A stretch of DNA of 64,000 nt from Microbacterium sp. AZCO (lineage in GTDB: Bacteria > Actinomycetota > Actinomycetes > Actinomycetales > Microbacteriaceae), in the NCBI RefSeq assembly GCF_039614715.1, contig NZ_CP154857.1, positions 1,612,001 to 1,676,000 on the forward strand, given 5' to 3'. How positions within the stretch are numbered: the stretch's first letter is position 1; the number at the start of each line of letters is the position of its first letter. Below are positions 10,897-19,806 of this stretch, piece by piece. Below the pieces are notes generated by a model that saw only the letters and a list, made by a program, of their open reading frames with translations, did no database searches and was not told the DNA's origin. A program made the position numbers and the translations under genes.

Positions 10897-12615
10897 TCAG
10901 CCCGTGGTTGCGCCCTCGGAGGCGGAGCGCACGAGACGGGAGTACTTGGCAAGGACGCCACGGGTATAGCGCGGGGGAAGGGGCTCCCAGCCATCACGGC
11001 GGGAGCTCAGCTCAGCCTCGTCGACGAGTAGGTCGAGAGTGCGAGCCGCGATATCGACCCGTATCAGATCACCATCGCGCACGAAGGCGATGGGACCAGC
11101 GTCCACCGCTTCGGGTGCTATGTGGCCGATGCACAGGCCGGTTGTGCCGCCTGAGAATCGTCCGTCCGTCAAGAGTAGTACATCTTTTCCGAGCCCTGCG
11201 CCCTTGATGGCGGCCGTGATCGCGAGCATCTCGCGCATGCCCGGGCCGCCCTTGGGGCCCTCGTAGCGGATCACGACGACGTCTCCGGCGCTGATCTCGC
11301 CGGCCTCGAGAGCATCCATCGCGGCGCGCTCGCGCTCGAAGACGCGGGCGGGTCCCTCGAACACGTCGCTGTCGAACCCGGCCGACTTGACGACGGCGCC
11401 CTCGGGCGCGATCGAGCCGTGCAGGATCGTGATGCCGCCCTTCTCGTGGATGGGGTCGGAGAAGGTGTGGATGACGGTGCCGTCGACCGGGTCGGGGTCG
11501 AGGGCGCGCAGGTTCTCGGCCATCGTCTTGCCCGTCACGGTGAGCGCGTCGCCGTGGATGAGGCCCTCGTCGAGCATGGCCTTGAGGATGACCGGGATGC
11601 CGCCATGGCGGTCGACGTCGTTCATGACGTACCTGCCGAAGGGCTTCATGTCGGCGACGTGGGGCACCTTGTCGCCGATGCGGTTGAAGTCGTGCAGGCT
11701 CAGCTCGACGTCGGCTTCGCGCGCGATCGCGAGGAGGTGCAGCACGACGTTGGTCGAGCCGCCGAGCGCCATCGCGAGGGCGATGGCGTTCTCGAACGCC
11801 TCCTTGGTGAGGATGTCGCGGGTCGTGATGCCCTGGCGCAGGAGGTTGACGACGGCCTCGCCGGAGCGGTGCGCGAAGTAGTCGCGACGACGGTCGGCCG
11901 AGGGCGGCGCGGCGGAGCCCGGCAGCGACAGGCCGAGGGCCTCGGCGACGGATGCCATCGTGTTGGCCGTGTACATGCCGCCGCAGGCGCCTTCGCCGGG
12001 GGCGATGGCGCACTCGATGCGCTTGAGGTCGGCCTCGCTCATCTTGCCCGCGAGGCACGCGCCGACGGCCTCGAACGAGTCGATGATCGTGACGTCCTTC
12101 TCCGTGCCGTCGGAGAGCTTGACCCAGCCGGGGGCGATCGAGCCGGCGTAGAGGAAGACGCTCGACAGGTCGAGACGGGCCGATGCCATGAGCATGCCCG
12201 GGATGGACTTGTCGCAGCCCGCGAGCAGCACCGAGCCGTCGAGGCGTTCGGCCATCATGACGGTCTCGACCGAGTCGGCGATGACCTCGCGGCTGACCAG
12301 CGAGAAGTGCATGCCCTCGTGACCCATCGAGATGCCGTCCGAGACGGAGATGGTGCCGAACTGGAGCGGGTACCCGCCCCCTGCGTGCACGCCTTCCTTG
12401 GCGCCCTGCGCGAGCCGGTCGAGGCTCAGGTTGCAGGGCGTGATCTCGTTCCAGCTGGATGCGATGCCGATCTGGGGCTTGTCCCAGTCCTCGTCTCCCA
12501 TGCCGACGGCGCGGAGCATGCCTCGCGATGTCGTGGCCTCGATGCCGTCTGTGACGACCCGGCTGCGTGGTTTGATGTCGATCGCGTTCTCAGTCTCGTA
12601 AGACGGCTGGGGCAT
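10897..12615 (-). CDS. ilvD: Dihydroxy-acid dehydratase
   Basis: This Fe-S dehydratase converts 2,3-dihydroxy acids to 2-oxo acids in branched-chain amino-acid synthesis. The 572 residues carry the three cluster cysteines in [19 protein letters not shown] and [14 protein letters not shown], and the C-terminal [19 protein letters not shown] segment typical of the family. It is the first gene of ilvDBNC. The start ATG lies six bases after TAGACT (12622-12627), so the operon appears to begin with a leaderless message. That box overlaps the stop codon of otsB. No leader-peptide attenuator was found. Confidence 0.95.
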   Translation of the reverse strand: MPQPSYETENAIDIKPRSRVVTDGIEATTSRGMLRAVGMGDEDWDKPQIGIASSWNEITPCNLSLDRLAQGAKEGVHAGGGYPLQFGTISVSDGISMGHEGMHFSLVSREVIADSVETVMMAERLDGSVLLAGCDKSIPGMLMASARLDLSSVFLYAGSIAPGWVKLSDGTEKDVTIIDSFEAVGACLAGKMSEADLKRIECAIAPGEGACGGMYTANTMASVAEALGLSLPGSAAPPSADRRRDYFAHRSGEAVVNLLRQGITTRDILTKEAFENAIALAMALGGSTNVVLHLLAIAREADVELSLHDFNRIGDKVPHVADMKPFGRYVMNDVDRHGGIPVILKAMLDEGLIHGDALTVTGKTMAENLRALDPDPVDGTVIHTFSDPIHEKGGITILHGSIAPEGAVVKSAGFDSDVFEGPARVFERERAAMDALEAGEISAGDVVVIRYEGPKGGPGMREMLAITAAIKGAGLGKDVLLLTDGRFSGGTTGLCIGHIAPEAVDAGPIAFVRDGDLIRVDIAARTLDLLVDEAELSSRRDGWEPLPPRYTRGVLAKYSRLVRSASEGATTG

Positions 12616-12621
12616 TCTGGA

Positions 12622-12627
12622 AGTCTA
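12622..12627 (-). promoter_or_regulatory. Leaderless-type -10 box TAGACT of ilvDBNC
   Basis: TAGACT is followed by TCCAGA and then the ilvD ATG. Its first three bases are also the TAG stop codon of otsB (12625-12627). No strong -35 box is seen. Confidence 0.5.
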
Positions 12628-13419
12628 TTCCCGCGCCGCACCCCGGAGTTGCGCCAGCAGGGCCAGCAGGTCGGCCATCCCCGCGATGTCCGGCACCGAC
12701 ACGCGGGCCGACGTCGCACCCCCGCCGACGCGCACGCCGAGGTCGTCCGGGCCGAGCTTTCGAAGCGCGTCCTCGTCGGTGACATCGTCGCCGGCGAAGA
12801 GCACCGCGGTGGCGCCGACGCGCTCGCGCAGCGCCGCGACGCCGGCATCCTTTCCCTCCTGGCGGAAGGCGAACTCGACGATGTTGTGCCCCGTGCGGCG
12901 TCGCCAGTGCGGCGCCTCCGCCTCGACGATGCGATCGACCCGGGTGTTCGCGGCCTCCGCGTCGGCGGCATCCGCCCTCCTGGTGTGCACGCCGAATCCG
13001 AAGGTCTTGGGCTCGATCCAGATGCCGGAGAGGTCGCTCGTGGCCTCCTCCGCCTCGGTGCGCAGCCGATCGCGCAGCGCGATGTCGTCGTCGGCGTCGT
13101 CGGGCTCGACGGCTCCCTCCCCCGGGATCCAGAACTCGGCTCCATGCGATCCCGCAAGCCAGAGGTGCGAGTCATCGGGATGCTCCGCGATGAGCCGCAG
13201 ATCGTGCAGGCTCCGCCCGGACACGAGTGCGACGTAGGTGTCGGGGAGCGCCAGGAGCGCGTCGAGGGCGGCGCGCGCCTCGCGCACCATCCGGGCATCC
13301 ATCGGCTCGTCCTCGAAGGGCGCGAGGGTGCCGTCGAAATCGAGGGCGACGAGCAGTCGCGGCGTCGCGGCGATGGCGGAGAGCGACTCGGCGGTGGCGA
13401 GGGGGGCCGGCGCGGTCAT
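12625..13419 (-). CDS. otsB: Trehalose-6-phosphate phosphatase
   Basis: The 264-residue HAD-superfamily enzyme removes phosphate from trehalose 6-phosphate. Motif I is LDFDGTLAPF (about residues 26-35, with the nucleophile Asp and DxD geometry), motif II lies in VALVSGRSLHDL, and motif III/IV is VLFAGDDVTDEDAL. It overlaps otsA by four bases, so synthase and phosphatase are coupled. The pathway makes the compatible solute trehalose from UDP-glucose and glucose 6-phosphate. Confidence 0.93.
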   Translation of the reverse strand: MTAPAPLATAESLSAIAATPRLLVALDFDGTLAPFEDEPMDARMVREARAALDALLALPDTYVALVSGRSLHDLRLIAEHPDDSHLWLAGSHGAEFWIPGEGAVEPDDADDDIALRDRLRTEAEEATSDLSGIWIEPKTFGFGVHTRRADAADAEAANTRVDRIVEAEAPHWRRRTGHNIVEFAFRQEGKDAGVAALRERVGATAVLFAGDDVTDEDALRKLGPDDLGVRVGGGATSARVSVPDIAGMADLLALLAQLRGAARE

Positions 13420-14843
13420 CGGGAGTCCTTCTGTCGGCGGACGGCGTCGAGCGCGGAGAGGAACGACTCGGACCAGGCCGAGATGTCGTTCTCGATGACC
13501 TTGCGGCGGAGGGCGCGCATGCGCCGCCCCTGCTCGGCGGCGGGCATCTCGACGGCGCGCATCATCGCATCCTTGAGTCCGTCGATGTCGTGCGGGTTGA
13601 TGCGGATCGCGCTGCCGAGCTCGTCGGCCGCCCCCGCGAACTCGCTCAGCAGCAGCACGCCGCGGTTGTCGATGCGGCTCGCCACATACTCCTTCGCGAC
13701 GAGGTTCATGCCGTCGCGGAGCGCCGTGACGAGCATCACATCGGCCGCGAGGAAGAGCGCCACCATCTCCTCCCGCGGATACGCCTGGTGGAGGTAGCGG
13801 ATGGCGGTGTGCCCGACCGTGTCGTGGTCGCCGTTGATCCGTCCGACCGTGAGCTCGATCTCGTCGCGCAGCTGGATGTACGACTCGACGCGCTCGCGGC
13901 TCGGGCTCGCGACCTGCACGAGCGTCGCGTCCTCGACGGTGAGGCGGTCGTCGTCGAGCAGCTCACCGAAGGCCTTCAGCCGATGGCGGATGCCTTTCGT
14001 GTAGTCGAGCCGGTCGACGCCGAGGAACACCGTCTTCGGGTTGCCCAGGCCCTCGCGGATCTCGGCGGCGCGCGCCTTGATGTCGGGACGACGGGCGAGG
14101 TCGGCGTACGAGGTGGCGTCGATCGAGATCGGGAACGACTTGGCGAGGGCGAGCCTGGTCGTCCCATCGGGCTCGGGGACGCGGATGCCGGTGGCCTTGG
14201 TCTCGTAGCGCAGCTGCCTGCGCACGGCGCGGGCGAAGTTCGAGGCATCCGTCACCCGCTGGAAGCCGATGACGTCCGCACCGAGGAGTCCCTCGAGCAC
14301 CTGCCGGCGCCACGGGAGCTGCGAGTAGAGGCCGTAGGCGGGGAACGGGATGTGGTGGAAGTAGCCGATCGTGAGGTCGGGGCGCGCACTGCGCAGCAGC
14401 TGCGGGACGAGCTGCAGCTGGTAGTCCTGCACCCACACGGTGGCGCCTTCGGCGGCGACGGATGCCGCTGCCTCAGCGAACCGCCGATTGACCCGGACGT
14501 ACGCCTCCCACCAGATCCGGCGGTACTGCGGCTCGGCGATGACGTCGTGATACAGCGGCCAGATCGTGTCGTTCGAGAAGCCCTCGTAGTAGTGCTCGAC
14601 CTCTTCCGCGCTCAGCGCGACGGGAACGAGGTGCGTGCCCTCGAACTCGAACGGCTCCACCTCGACATCGGGCTGCCCGGGCCACCCGACCCACGCGCCG
14701 TCCTCGCGGCGCATGACGGGTTCGAGCGCGGTGACGAGGCCACCCGGAGACCGCCGCCACCCCTCGCCGCCGTCGGCATCGGAGACGCGGTCCACGGGCA
14801 GCCGGTTTGCAACGACGACGAGATCAGCCAGCGACACATTCAC
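13416..14843 (-). CDS. otsA: Trehalose-6-phosphate synthase
   Basis: The 475-residue GT20 glycosyltransferase transfers glucose from UDP-glucose to glucose 6-phosphate. Family segments include VWVQDYQLQLVPQLLR, FHHIPFPAYGLY, GVDRLDYTKGIRHRL and LRDGMNLVAKEYVASR (the last two line the donor site). Length agrees with E. coli OtsA. The GTG start follows a weak GGA; a TAGCCT box at 14865-14870 gives a short leader. It overlaps otsB by four bases. Confidence 0.95.
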   Translation of the reverse strand: MNVSLADLVVVANRLPVDRVSDADGGEGWRRSPGGLVTALEPVMRREDGAWVGWPGQPDVEVEPFEFEGTHLVPVALSAEEVEHYYEGFSNDTIWPLYHDVIAEPQYRRIWWEAYVRVNRRFAEAAASVAAEGATVWVQDYQLQLVPQLLRSARPDLTIGYFHHIPFPAYGLYSQLPWRRQVLEGLLGADVIGFQRVTDASNFARAVRRQLRYETKATGIRVPEPDGTTRLALAKSFPISIDATSYADLARRPDIKARAAEIREGLGNPKTVFLGVDRLDYTKGIRHRLKAFGELLDDDRLTVEDATLVQVASPSRERVESYIQLRDEIELTVGRINGDHDTVGHTAIRYLHQAYPREEMVALFLAADVMLVTALRDGMNLVAKEYVASRIDNRGVLLLSEFAGAADELGSAIRINPHDIDGLKDAMMRAVEMPAAEQGRRMRALRRKVIENDISAWSESFLSALDAVRRQKDSR

Positions 14844-14864
14844 TCCGGTTCCGTAGATGCGACC

Positions 14865-14870
14865 AGGCTA
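14865..14870 (-). promoter_or_regulatory. Probable -10 box TAGCCT of otsAB
   Basis: TAGCCT lies 21 bases before the otsA GTG on the minus strand, which would leave a leader of roughly 14 bases. The -35 region is not recognisable. Confidence 0.4.
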
Positions 14871-14985
14871 ACAGCGGGGTTCCGGCCCCCGTGGGGGCAT
14901 GCGTCCGCGAGCGGCGTATGGTAAACGGCTCCGGACCGGAGCGACAGGGCGGGTGTCGGCGGTGCGATGACGGGCCGCGGCCCAC

Positions 14986-14991
14986 TAGCGT
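14986..14991 (+). promoter_or_regulatory. Leaderless-type -10 box TAGCGT
   Basis: TAGCGT, then seven bases (GGACGCC), then the ATG at 14999. No Shine-Dalgarno sequence fits between them. Confidence 0.5.
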
Positions 14992-14998
14992 GGACGCC

Positions 14999-15271
14999 AT
15001 GCGCAAGTACCTGTTCGGCACGGGCATGTTCGGCGTCCTCGTGGGCGGGATGACCTTGTTGCGCGCCGTGCGCGGCGACGCGCCGTTCACGTGGCGCACG
15101 GCCCTCGCGTGGGTCAGCTGGGGGATCTCGGTCGTCCTCGCGGTCGGTGCGGTCATCGACGTCAAGCGTGCCGAGCGGGGTCACATCGTGGCGCCGGACT
15201 CTCCCTTCGCCGGCCAGGAGGATCGCCTCATGCAGAAGCACCTCCAGCGCAAGCGCCGCCTGCACTCCTGA
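14999..15271 (+). CDS. Small two-helix membrane protein
   Basis: The 90-residue product starts MRKYLFGTGMFGVLVGGMTL and has two hydrophobic segments (about 5-22 and 35-52) separated by a short polar loop. The C-terminal tail of about 35 residues is charged (DRLMQKHLQRKRRLHS) and presumably cytosolic. I do not recognise a family. The start is fixed by a leaderless-type TAGCGT box seven bases upstream; a longer frame upstream would run through that promoter. Downstream lies the 26-bp hairpin array. Confidence 0.6.
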   Translation: MRKYLFGTGMFGVLVGGMTLLRAVRGDAPFTWRTALAWVSWGISVVLAVGAVIDVKRAERGHIVAPDSPFAGQEDRLMQKHLQRKRRLHS

Positions 15272-15278
15272 CTGCAGC

Positions 15279-15506
15279 GGGCTCAGAGCTCGATCCTGTG
15301 GTGCGGGCTCAGAGCCCGATCTCGTCGTGCGGGCTCGAGCCCGATCTCGTGGTGCGGGCTCAGAGCCCGATCTCGTCGTGCGGGCTCAGAGCCCGATCTC
15401 GTCGTGCGGGCTCGAGCCCGATCTCGTGGTGCGGGCTCAGAGCCCGATCTCGTCGTGCGGGCTCAGAGCCCGATCTCGTCGTGCGGGCTCAGAGCCCGAT
15501 CTCGTA
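15279..15506. repeat. Tandem array of 25/26-bp palindromic units
   Basis: Eight near-identical units plus one diverged copy follow each other. Most units carry GGGCTCAGAGCCC (two 6-bp arms around one base) and are 26 bp; two units carry the perfect palindrome GGGCTCGAGCCC and are 25 bp. From 15327 the order is short-long-long, short-long-long, long, giving a 77-bp higher-order period. The last unit overlaps the final codons and the TGA stop of the acetyltransferase gene, so the array probably grew by duplication of that gene's 3' end. Each unit can form a short hairpin on either strand; the array lies between convergent genes. Confidence 0.9.
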
Positions 15507-15929
15507 GTGCACGAAGCCCGTGCCCGTCGCGACGCGGTCGTAGAGCGCGCGCGCCGTCGTGTTCGTCTCGTGCGTGAGCCAGTAGACCTTATGCGAGCCG
15601 GCTGACTCGGCCCGTCCGCGGACATAGGCGATGAGCGCCCGGCCGACTCCCCCGCCTCGGGTGTCCGGCGCGACGAAGAGGTCCTCAAGGTAGGTGTAGG
15701 TCGACGTCGTCCACGTCGCGGGGTGCGAGAGCCAGTGCACGAAGCCCACGGCGCGCCCGTTCTCGTCGCGCGCGATCGCACCGTGCAGCTCGTCGTCGGC
15801 GACGAGCCGCGCGAACGTCGCAGCCGTCACCTCGTCGGTGAGGGATGCCTCGTAGAACGTGAGATAGCCGTTCCAGAGCTGGAGCCACTCATCGTGGTCG
15901 GCGGGGGTGAGGGGCGCGATGGTCGTCAC
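15489..15929 (-). CDS. GNAT-family N-acetyltransferase
   Basis: The 146-residue protein has the GNAT fold. Motif A, which binds acetyl-CoA, is LEDLFVAPDTRGGGVGRALIAYV (about 88-110), with the R-G-G-G-V-G pyrophosphate loop, and the C-terminal motif B is NTTARALYDRVATGTGFVHYEIGL. The acceptor is unknown. The GTG start sits seven bases after TAGCGT (15937-15942). The stop codon is inside the first unit of a tandem repeat array. Confidence 0.85.
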   Translation of the reverse strand: MTTIAPLTPADHDEWLQLWNGYLTFYEASLTDEVTAATFARLVADDELHGAIARDENGRAVGFVHWLSHPATWTTSTYTYLEDLFVAPDTRGGGVGRALIAYVRGRAESAGSHKVYWLTHETNTTARALYDRVATGTGFVHYEIGL

Positions 15930-15936
15930 CCCGACG

Positions 15937-15942
15937 ACGCTA
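15937..15942 (-). promoter_or_regulatory. Leaderless-type -10 box TAGCGT of the GNAT gene
   Basis: TAGCGT, seven bases (CGTCGGG), then GTG on the minus strand. Confidence 0.5.
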
Positions 15943-16016
15943 CCGCCTGACCTGCCGCACCTTCCGGTCGTCGAGCGGGCGACGGGAGAGCGTCCCCGCT
16001 CAACGACCGGGAGATG

Positions 16017-17204
16017 TCAGCGGGTGAGGATCAGCGCATCGCCCTGGCCGCCGCCGCCGCACAGCGCGACGGCCGCCGTCCCGGAGCCACGGCGCACCAG
16101 CTCGTGCACGGCGTGGACGACGAGCCGATTGCCGGACGCCCCGATCGGGTGGCCGATCGCGATGCCGCCGCCGTGGATGTTGACGACGTCGTCCGACAGC
16201 CCGAGTTCAGCCTGCGAGCGCGCGACCACGGCGCCGAAGGCTTCGTTGATCTCGACGAAGTCGAGGTCGCCCACCGCGATGCCCTGCTTCGCGACGGCCT
16301 TCTCGATCGCCCGTGCGGGCTGTGCGTGCAGCGAGTTGTCGGGCCCCGCCACCTGACCGGCGGCACCGACGACGGCGAGCACCGGCCAGCCCTGCTCGTC
16401 GGCGTGCGAGCGGGTCGTCAGCACGACCGCGGAGGCGCCGTCGGAGATCTGCGACGAGTTGCCCGCCGTGATCGAGCCGCCCTCGGCGAAGGCCGGGCGG
16501 AGGCCTGCCAGGGTGTCGACCGTCGTGTCGGGGCGCACGCCCTCATCCTTCGTCAGGACGAGCGGGTCCGACTTCCGCTGCGGGATCTCGACGGGGACGA
16601 TCTCGGCCTCGAAGACCCCGCTCTGCTGCGCGGCGGCCGCACGCTGATGAGACCTCGCGGCCACGGCATCCTGAGCCTCTCGCGTCACGTGCAGCGGGAC
16701 GTTGTGCCGCTCGGTCGACGCGCCCATGCTCTCGCGGTCGTAGGCGTCGGTGAGTCCGTCGTAGGCCATGTGGTCGAGCACCTCGACCGAGCCGTACGCC
16801 CAGCCGTCGCGGGACCCCATGAGCAGGTGCGGCGAGCGGGTCATCGACTCCATGCCGGCCGCGACGACGACCGTCGCATCGCCCAGCTTGAGCATGCGCG
16901 CGGCGTCGATGACGGCGGTGAGCCCGGAGAGGCAGACCTTGTTGACGGATGACGCGTGCACGTCCCAGCCGATGCCGGCGCCGACGGCGGCCTGGCGGGC
17001 GGGGTTCTGGCCCGCGCCGGCGGCGAGCACCTGTCCGACGAGCACGGCGTCGACGGCCCCGGCCGGGATCCCGCCCTGCTCGAGCGCGCCCGCGATGGCG
17101 ATCGACCCGAGCTGCACGGCCGTGAGCGGTGCGAGCTGGCCCTTGAGTCGCCCCTGCGGCGTGCGCGCCGCGGCGATGATGACGACGTCGTCGTTGTTGT
17201 TCAT
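16017..17204 (-). CDS. Acetyl-CoA C-acetyltransferase (thiolase II type)
   Basis: The 395-residue enzyme splits acetoacetyl-CoA with CoA into two acetyl-CoA, or does the reverse. The acyl-accepting cysteine is in VNKVCLSGL, the catalytic His in [14 protein letters not shown], and the second Cys in [11 protein letters not shown]. It overlaps the CoA-transferase subunit B gene by four bases. With scoA/scoB and the nearby 3-hydroxybutyrate dehydrogenase it completes a route from 3-hydroxybutyrate through acetoacetate to acetyl-CoA. A beta-ketoadipyl-CoA thiolase role is possible but less likely given the CoA-transferase type. Confidence 0.88.
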   Translation of the reverse strand: MNNNDDVVIIAAARTPQGRLKGQLAPLTAVQLGSIAIAGALEQGGIPAGAVDAVLVGQVLAAGAGQNPARQAAVGAGIGWDVHASSVNKVCLSGLTAVIDAARMLKLGDATVVVAAGMESMTRSPHLLMGSRDGWAYGSVEVLDHMAYDGLTDAYDRESMGASTERHNVPLHVTREAQDAVAARSHQRAAAAQQSGVFEAEIVPVEIPQRKSDPLVLTKDEGVRPDTTVDTLAGLRPAFAEGGSITAGNSSQISDGASAVVLTTRSHADEQGWPVLAVVGAAGQVAGPDNSLHAQPARAIEKAVAKQGIAVGDLDFVEINEAFGAVVARSQAELGLSDDVVNIHGGGIAIGHPIGASGNRLVVHAVHELVRRGSGTAAVALCGGGGQGDALILTR

Positions 17205-17854
17205 GCTTCGATCCTCTCTCCGACGCGGACGATGAGCTCCGGCTCCGTCGCCGCGAGGACCTCGTCGACGGTGACACCCGGAGCGAGCTCCACCAGGACA
17301 AGCCCCTCATCGGTCACGTCGATGACGGCGAGGTCGGTGATGATCCGGTCGACGACGCCCTTGCCGGTGAGGGGCAGCGAGCACTCGTCGACGATCTTGG
17401 CGGAGCCGTCCTTCGCGACGTGCTCCATGAGGACGATGACGCGGGCCGCGCCGTGGACGAGGTCCATCGCACCGCCGGGTCCCTTGACCATCTTGCCGGG
17501 GATCATCCAGTTCGCGAGGTCGCCCGTCTTCGACACCTGCATGGCGCCGAGGATCGCGGCGTCGATCTTGCCGCCGCGGATCATGCCGAAGCTCGTCGCG
17601 GAGTCGAAGAAGGCGGCGCCGGGAAGCGTCGTGACCGTCTCCTTGCCGGCGTTGATGAGGTCGGGGTCGACCGCGTCCTCCGCCGGATACGGACCGACGC
17701 CCAGGATGCCGTTCTCGGACTGCAGCACGACGGTCACGCCGTCCGGCACGTAGTTGGGGACGAGCGTGGGCAGGCCGATGCCGAGGTTCACGTACGCGCC
17801 GTCGCCGAGCTCGCGCGCCGCGCGCGCGGCCATCTCGTTGCGGGTGAGGGCCAT
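17201..17854 (-). CDS. scoB: 3-oxoacid (acetoacetate) CoA-transferase subunit B
   Basis: The 217-residue subunit carries the catalytic glutamate in [12 protein letters not shown], which forms the enzyme-CoA thioester, and [16 protein letters not shown] near the N-terminus. The start at the second ATG (17854) was chosen because AAGGAG lies seven bases upstream of it but only one base from the first ATG (17860); both are in frame and differ by two residues. The end overlaps the thiolase gene by four bases. Confidence 0.88.
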   Translation of the reverse strand: MALTRNEMAARAARELGDGAYVNLGIGLPTLVPNYVPDGVTVVLQSENGILGVGPYPAEDAVDPDLINAGKETVTTLPGAAFFDSATSFGMIRGGKIDAAILGAMQVSKTGDLANWMIPGKMVKGPGGAMDLVHGAARVIVLMEHVAKDGSAKIVDECSLPLTGKGVVDRIITDLAVIDVTDEGLVLVELAPGVTVDEVLAATEPELIVRVGERIEA

Positions 17855-17856
17855 GG

Positions 17857-18657
17857 TCATGCTCCTTCGGGGATGTCGCGGCTCAGCGCCTCGGAGACGG
17901 AGACCGTGCGGCGCTCGATGCGCTTCTCGATGCCCGTGCCGACCTCGACGATCCGGTGCACGTAGATGCCGGGGAGATGGATGCTGTCGGGATCGAGCTC
18001 GCCCGGTTCGACGAGCTCCTCGACCTGCGCGATGCAGACGCGACCGGCCATAGCCGCGAGCGGGTTGAAGTTGCGCGCCGACTTGTTGAAGACGAGGTTG
18101 CCGTGCCGGTCGCCCTTCAGGGCGTGGACCAGCGCGAAGTCGGTGACGATCGACTCCTCGAGCACGAACTCGCGTGGCTCCCCGTGGAGGTCGAAGGTGC
18201 GGACGTCCTTCTTCGGCGAGGCGATCGCGATGCCGCCCTGACCGTCGTACTTGCGCGGCAGACCACCCTCCGACACCTGCGTGCCGACCCCGGTCTGCGT
18301 GTAGAACGCCGCGATGCCCGACCCTCCGGCACGGAGCTTCTCGGCGAGGGTGCCCTGCGGAGTGAGCTCGAGCTCGAGCTCGCCGGAGAGGAACTGCCGC
18401 TCGAACTCCTTGTTCTCGCCGACGTACGACGACGTCATCTTGCGGATGCGCTTCGCGTTCAGCAGGACGCCGAGTCCCCAGTCGTCCACGCCGCAGTTGT
18501 TGCTCACGATGCTGAGGTCGGTCGTCCCCTGCGCGAGCAGCGCCTCGATGAGGGCGATGGGGTTGCCCGAGAGGCCGAATCCCCCGACGGCGAGGCTCGC
18601 GCCGTCCGGGATGTCTGCGACGGCCTCCGCCGCCGAGCCGACGGTCTTGTCGATCAC
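17857..18657 (-). CDS. scoA: 3-oxoacid (acetoacetate) CoA-transferase subunit A
   Basis: The 266-residue subunit has the GGFGLSGNP glycine loop and the stretch [13 protein letters not shown] that recalls ScoA of succinyl-CoA:acetoacetate transferase rather than PcaI (from memory of those families). [20 protein letters not shown] is also conserved. With subunit B it moves CoA from succinyl-CoA to acetoacetate. The GTG start has AAGGAG six to seven bases upstream. It is the first gene of scoA-scoB-thiolase and is divergent from an IclR regulator. Confidence 0.88.
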   Translation of the reverse strand: MIDKTVGSAAEAVADIPDGASLAVGGFGLSGNPIALIEALLAQGTTDLSIVSNNCGVDDWGLGVLLNAKRIRKMTSSYVGENKEFERQFLSGELELELTPQGTLAEKLRAGGSGIAAFYTQTGVGTQVSEGGLPRKYDGQGGIAIASPKKDVRTFDLHGEPREFVLEESIVTDFALVHALKGDRHGNLVFNKSARNFNPLAAMAGRVCIAQVEELVEPGELDPDSIHLPGIYVHRIVEVGTGIEKRIERRTVSVSEALSRDIPEGA

Positions 18658-18681
18658 GTGTCACTCCTTCGTGTGATGTCC

Positions 18682-18781
18682 GTGCAGCAACTCCTCACGT
18701 CTGGTCACGCGACCGGCACACGCCCGTGGGATTCCGGGACAGCCGTGGGTCGCTCGCGCAGTTCTTGAGGAGTTGTTGCAC
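18682..18781. promoter_or_regulatory. 16-bp inverted repeat spanning the divergent scoA/iclR region
   Basis: GTGCAGCAACTCCTCA (18682-18697) and its inverse TGAGGAGTTGTTGCAC (18766-18781) match at 15 of 16 positions and are separated by 68 bp. They flank most of the space between scoA (-) and the IclR gene (+). Two inverted half-sites at this distance suit a regulator that binds both sides, possibly with looping. The binding protein is inferred to be the adjacent IclR regulator. Confidence 0.5.
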
Positions 18782-18845
18782 CCATCGTGCGGCCATGACC
18801 TGCGAACACCGCCCCGCCGCTTGCCATGTGGAAGGGCGGGCGGTT

Positions 18846-18865
18846 ACTGTCCATATCGTGGACAG
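18846..18865. promoter_or_regulatory. -10 box and palindromic operator over the iclR start
   Basis: CTGTCCATATCGTGGACAG (18847-18865) is a palindrome with two perfect 7-bp arms around TATCG. The -10 box TACTGT (18846-18851... beginning within the left arm) is followed by CCATATC and the GTG start at 18858, the usual leaderless spacing. A protein bound here would cover -10, transcription start and start codon, so autorepression is likely. The palindrome is seen directly; the ligand and regulator are inferred. Confidence 0.55.
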
Positions 18866-19643
18866 CAACCGCACGGTCCCCGGCGCCCAGTCCGTCGCGC
18901 GCGCGGCGCGCCTGCTGCGACTCGTCACCTCGGCGGGAGACGAAGGCCTCGCCGTCGCCGAGCTCGCGCGACGCGCCGACCTCACGCGCCCGACGGCCCA
19001 CCGACTCCTCGCCGCGCTTCGGCACGAGGGGCTCGTCGATCAGGACGAACGGACGGCACGGTGGATGCCGGGCCCCGAGCTCTACCTCATGGGAACCGTC
19101 GCGGCATCCCGCTACGACATCACCGCGATCGCGCGCGACATCGTGCGCTCCCTCGCCGTCCGGACGGAGGAGAGCGCGTTCCTCTCCGTCCGGCGCGGGG
19201 ACGAGACGGTGTGCCTCCTCCGTGAAGAGGGCAGCTTTCCCATTCGATCGTTCGTGCTGTCGGAGGGCGTGCGGTTCCCCCTTGGCGTGGCGTCGGCGGG
19301 GCTGGCCATCCTCGCGTTCCTGCCACCCCACGATGTGGACGCGTACTTCGAGCGGCATCCGGAGCTGGGAGCCGAGTGGGGCGGCGCGCACGCCGAGCAG
19401 CGCCTTCGCACGAGGCTCGCCGAGACCAAGGCGCGCGGCTACGCCTTGAATCCCGGGCTCATCGTCGAGGGCAGCTACGGTCTCGGGGCCGCGGTCTTCA
19501 CGAAGGAGGGCCATCCGCAGTGGGCGTTGAGCCTCACGGGCGTCGAGTTCCGGTTCGGCCCGGACCGCCTCGCCGACCTGGGCCGCACACTCCTCGCGCA
19601 CGCTCATCAATTGACGACCCGCATTGCGGCCGGCGCCCGCTGA
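18858..19643 (+). CDS. IclR-family transcriptional regulator
   Basis: The 261-residue protein has an N-terminal winged helix ([29 protein letters not shown], about 30-58) and a C-terminal effector-binding domain with ESAFLSVRRGDETVCL and the G-V-ASAGLAILAFL segment. IclR proteins often control catabolic operons transcribed divergently, here scoA-scoB-thiolase. The GTG start lies inside a perfect palindrome and seven bases after TACTGT; an alternative ATG at 18795 would add 21 residues and run through that operator. The natural effector could be acetoacetate, 3-hydroxybutyrate or a related acid. Confidence 0.85.
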   Translation: MDSNRTVPGAQSVARAARLLRLVTSAGDEGLAVAELARRADLTRPTAHRLLAALRHEGLVDQDERTARWMPGPELYLMGTVAASRYDITAIARDIVRSLAVRTEESAFLSVRRGDETVCLLREEGSFPIRSFVLSEGVRFPLGVASAGLAILAFLPPHDVDAYFERHPELGAEWGGAHAEQRLRTRLAETKARGYALNPGLIVEGSYGLGAAVFTKEGHPQWALSLTGVEFRFGPDRLADLGRTLLAHAHQLTTRIAAGAR

Positions 19644-19648
19644 CGACG

Positions 19649-19799
19649 CTTCGACAAGCTCAGCGACCACCCGGCGTTTCGGTCCCCAAGACCAGCGACC
19701 ACCCGCGGTTTCGGTCCCCAAGCTCACCGACCACCCGGGGGTTTCGGTCCCCCAGCTCACCGACCACCCGCGGTTTCGGTCCCCGAGCTTGTCGAGGGG
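19649..19799. repeat. Four 32-bp tandem repeats bounded by inverted ends
   Basis: CGACCACCCG followed by GTTTCGGTCCCC recurs four times with starts at 19664, 19696, 19728 and 19761 (32, 32 and 33 bp apart). The array is bracketed by CTTCGACAAGCTC (from 19649) and its near inverse GAGCTTGTCGAGG (from 19785), and the right end is a copy of the dispersed 22-bp element. It fills the space between the convergent IclR and alpha/beta hydrolase genes and could fold into a large hairpin that ends transcription. Confidence 0.85.
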
Positions 19800-19806
19800 T
19801 CGAGCC

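Noticed and set aside
12480..12700. Leader peptide/attenuator for the ilv operon
   Set aside because: The ilvD start is only a few bases from the otsB stop and the promoter box, so there is no room for a leader, and no Leu/Val/Ile-rich small frame was found.
15279..15506. CRISPR-like array
   Set aside because: Units are contiguous 25/26-bp palindromes with no unique spacers, and no cas genes are nearby.
16017..18657. Assignment as pcaI/pcaJ/pcaF of the beta-ketoadipate pathway
   Set aside because: The subunit A segment [13 protein letters not shown] and the neighbouring 3-hydroxybutyrate dehydrogenase fit an acetoacetate CoA-transferase better; no other pca genes are present.
19649..19799. 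CRISPR-like array
   Set aside because: Units are direct tandem copies with only slight variation and no spacer diversity.
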